A stretch of DNA of 55,760 bases from an uncultured Bacteroidales bacterium (GTDB taxonomy: Bacteria; Bacteroidota; Bacteroidia; Bacteroidales; P3): contig CALUNB010000012.1 of NCBI GenBank assembly GCA_944321885.1, positions 1-55,760 on the forward strand, in the 5' to 3' direction. Every line of letters starts with the position of its first letter. Within the stretch, counting starts at the first letter, position 1. The notes beneath the pieces were generated by a model that was not told the DNA's origin, ran no database searches, and worked only from the letters and a program-made list of their open reading frames with translations. This document shows positions 53,828 to 55,760 of the stretch, piece by piece. A program made the position numbers and the translations under genes.

Positions 53828-54718
53828 ATGGAGAGGAGTTCATATTATAGAAAAGCCCTTGGCAGGAAGGTTGTTTGCCGTATTTTGCCAGGGCTTCTTT
53901 GTTTTTTGCCGGTCTTGCTTCCGGCTTCGGGGAGAAGCCTCGTTTCGGAGAAAGGTCTTGTTTCCGGGCGGGTTTCCGCTTCCGGGCAAGATGTCTCTTT
54001 TTCACTCCAGGATTTGGGCAGGGGACGGTATTCGTATAAGGGAATCCGTTTGCGGGACGGGGATTTGATTTTCCAGGAAGCCTGCCATGGAACGACCGAG
54101 GCTGCTATCAAGGGGGTGACGCGAAGCGCGGGCGGGTACGCCTTTACCCATGTGGGCATGGTTTGCATCCGGGAAGGGAAAGCCTATGTGCTGGAAGCCA
54201 ATGTGCCCCGGGTGAGCCTGACGCCTTTGGAAGCCTTTTTGATGCCGGGAGGTGTTTCTTTTGAGGCCGGCGCCGATGGGATGGATGCCGCCGAAGCCGG
54301 TACTGCCGATACCGTTGCGGCGGATATGTTCGGGGCGGATACGGATACCGCAGTTTGCCCGCCGGTCTCGGTATTGGCCCGTTTGAAGCCTCCTTGCCGG
54401 AAATTGATTCCGAAGGCTTTGGCCTTGGGTATGGCTTGTATCGGGAAATCCTATGATTACGGCTATGTGCTGGGGGATTCGTCTTATTATTGTTCGGAAC
54501 TGATTTACCAGATTTTGAAGGATGCCAACCAGGGGCAGGAGGTTTTCCCTTTGAATCGCATGACGTTCAAGGATTCCACAGGGAGGACTCTGCCGGACTG
54601 GGAAGCCTATTTCGAGCGGCATTCGATGCCGGTTCCCGAAGGCGAAGCCGGGATTAACCCGGGGGCCATGTCCCGGAGCCGGAAGGTTTTGTGGCTTCTG
54701 GGGCGGATCCGGCCTTAG
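53828..54718 (+). CDS. YiiX/YebB-like permuted papain-fold protein, exported
   Basis: A 296-residue protein started at MERSSYYRKALGRKVVCRIL (ATG 53828), 41 bases after the SSB-like gene; a hydrophobic segment follows (PGLLCFLPVLLPASGRSL), probably a signal peptide. The family elements are RDGDLIFQEACHGTTEAAIK, then YAFTHVGMVCIREG with the catalytic His, YVLEANVPRVSLTPLEAFL, and SYDYGYVLGDSSYYCSELIY with the catalytic Cys. The order His before Cys is that of the circularly permuted NlpC/P60-like (DUF830) group. A Gly/Ala/Asp-rich insert (GADGMDAAEAGTADTVAAD) lies between them. It may be a hydrolase of peptidoglycan or lipid amide bonds. Biological substrate unknown. Confidence 0.85.
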   Translation: MERSSYYRKALGRKVVCRILPGLLCFLPVLLPASGRSLVSEKGLVSGRVSASGQDVSFSLQDLGRGRYSYKGIRLRDGDLIFQEACHGTTEAAIKGVTRSAGGYAFTHVGMVCIREGKAYVLEANVPRVSLTPLEAFLMPGGVSFEAGADGMDAAEAGTADTVAADMFGADTDTAVCPPVSVLARLKPPCRKLIPKALALGMACIGKSYDYGYVLGDSSYYCSELIYQILKDANQGQEVFPLNRMTFKDSTGRTLPDWEAYFERHSMPVPEGEAGINPGAMSRSRKVLWLLGRIRP

Positions 54719-54774
54719 AGTACCGTGAATTGATAGAAGGATGCCTGTGTTTGTTTCCGATGTTTTTCTATAAC

Positions 54775-54816
54775 CGAAAAAGGGCGGCACCTCGCACGAG
54801 GTACCGCCCTTTTTCG
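54775..54816. terminator. bidirectional terminator between convergent genes
   Basis: CGAAAAAGGGCGGCACCTCG (54775-54794) pairs with CGAGGTACCGCCCTTTTTCG (54797-54816) with one mismatch and a 2-base loop. The A-run on one arm and T-run on the other suit termination in both directions. Confidence 0.85.
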
Positions 54817-54848
54817 CAAAACAGGGTTCGCCAGATTAGGCTAATCGT

Positions 54849-55760
54849 TTAGCGGACAACAACCCGTTTCACAGTACTATGGCCTCCCTGGCTGATGCGG
54901 ATGAAGTAGATACCGTTGTTTTCCAGAACCACTTCATGCAAACCGGCGGTCCATTCCTTCGATTGGATCAAGGTGCCGTTGGCCGTGAATACATCCACTT
55001 TGGCGTTGTTGCTGATTTCGATATGGAAAAGGCCCGAGCTGGGGTTGGGATAGATGCGGGTCTGGAAGAAGTCCATTTCTTCGTTGGACAATTCCAAACG
55101 GATATTGTGGTCGGCTTTTGTCCAAAGAACCCTGCCGTCTTCACAGAGCGAAGCCACGGCCCAGCCATATTCGGTTTCTGTTTCCATTTGTTCGAAGAAT
55201 TCGTAGCTGTTTTCCGTGATGGTATCGCGGAATACGGTGTCCATGCCGTCTGCGCTCAGCAGGGCAATCAAGTAGGCAGGAGCCGAACCTTCCCAGCTTA
55301 CGTAGATGGGAGAGCATCCGGGATTTTCGGATTGCAGGTTGCTCGGGGCTTCGCAAGCCGGGGCTTCGGCGAAGTAAACCCGTACATCATCGAGGAAGAA
55401 GCGGGCCTTGTTGGCCTTGATAGCGTTGAAACTGATAGTGGTATTTTCCGTGCCATTTTCAAAGAAGAACACGTATTTGCGGAGGTTGGCTTGGCTGTTG
55501 CCTTGGTTGTCCAGACCGCTTACCGTGGTAGTGTCTCCATTGACAATGAGATTGATAGCTGTCGTGTCGTTGTTCCATGCCTTGGCTCGGAACGAGATGG
55601 CAAAAGCTCCATTGTTTCCGCTCAAATCCAGAGACGGCAAGGCAAGAACTCCGGCAGCGCTGCTGCTTCCCATCTTGGCCGTGCCCACCGATTGGTAAAC
55701 CCGTGAACCGGTCCATCCCGGCATCAAGGTGTAGATGTCCAAATCGGACGAGATATCCTC
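54849..55760 (-). CDS. secreted protein with T9SS type A sorting domain (5' end outside window)
   Basis: The frame runs off the right edge, so only the last 304 residues are seen; it is still open at 55760. The N-terminal part visible is a carbohydrate-binding-like beta sandwich (SNLQSENPGCSPIYVSWEGS, and a fibronectin-like region). The last 75 residues are a type IX secretion sorting domain: FFQTRIYPNPSSGLFHIEI, then VDVFTANGTLIQSKEWTAG and NNGIYFIRISQGGHSTVKRV then VVR. Such proteins are exported to the cell surface by the T9SS and the domain is removed. The product outside the window is unknown. The strong terminator at 54775-54816 ends it. Confidence 0.85.
   Translation of the reverse strand, partial: EDISSDLDIYTLMPGWTGSRVYQSVGTAKMGSSSAAGVLALPSLDLSGNNGAFAISFRAKAWNNDTTAINLIVNGDTTTVSGLDNQGNSQANLRKYVFFFENGTENTTISFNAIKANKARFFLDDVRVYFAEAPACEAPSNLQSENPGCSPIYVSWEGSAPAYLIALLSADGMDTVFRDTITENSYEFFEQMETETEYGWAVASLCEDGRVLWTKADHNIRLELSNEEMDFFQTRIYPNPSSGLFHIEISNNAKVDVFTANGTLIQSKEWTAGLHEVVLENNGIYFIRISQGGHSTVKRVVVR

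Overview
The window looks like chromosome of a Bacteroidales bacterium (phylum Bacteroidota) of moderately high GC. The reasons are a SusC/SusD pair, DUF2723 (GT117/TMEM260-like) proteins, families largely confined to Bacteroidota (DUF4292, DUF3127), a C-terminal type IX secretion (T9SS) sorting domain at the right edge, and several promoters of the Bacteroidetes form TTTG-N19/20-TAnnTTTG. Genus cannot be fixed from the sequence. I found no tRNA, rRNA or CRISPR array.

Layout. (1) 147-8608, minus strand: two tandem DUF2723 membrane glycosyltransferase-like proteins, a small membrane protein and an MFS transporter, with an intercistronic hairpin between the paralogues. (2) 8.7-13.1 kb is a scar-rich accessory strip. 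It holds a 257-bp tandem repeat, a frameshifted IS982-family transposase remnant, two copies of a 206-bp MITE-like element, a DUF1016 (YhcG-type) PD-(D/E)XK nuclease gene, the last 46 codons of a C5-cytosine methyltransferase, and an RsmI-NUDIX fusion gene. (3) 13294-24607, minus strand: a compact envelope and housekeeping cluster running pheS, glutaminyl-cyclase-like M28 lipoprotein, flippase, dut, NDP-sugar nucleotidyltransferase, TPR protein, DUF4292 lipoprotein, EnvC-like factor with degenerate LytM, LOG protein and TlpA-like thioredoxin. (4) 24.8-34.2 kb: cyclophilin, ComF, a coiled-coil membrane protein, ROK kinase, YraN, and sbcD-sbcC. (5) 34.2-47.1 kb, surface functions: a PglF/WbpM-type dehydratase, a SusCD pair with no adjacent enzymes, an EamA exporter, and a TonB-dependent receptor followed by a beta-helix lipoprotein. 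(6) 47.2-55.8 kb: DedA, DUF2147, acyl-ACP thioesterase, flavin reductase, a third MITE copy, topoisomerase III, a DUF3127 protein with an SSB-like acidic tail, a YiiX-like papain-fold protein, and a partial T9SS cargo protein.

Most genes serve the cell envelope (glycan precursor supply, flipping, glycosyl transfer, outer-membrane uptake, secreted-protein maturation) or DNA maintenance (SbcCD, topoisomerase III, SSB-like protein). The most unusual content is the MITE-like family, the decayed restriction-modification/DUF1016 strip, the RsmI-NUDIX fusion, the DUF3127 SSB-like protein beside topB, and a REP-like hairpin that has become the C-terminus of a flavin reductase. All family assignments were made by reading the sequence, without database searches.
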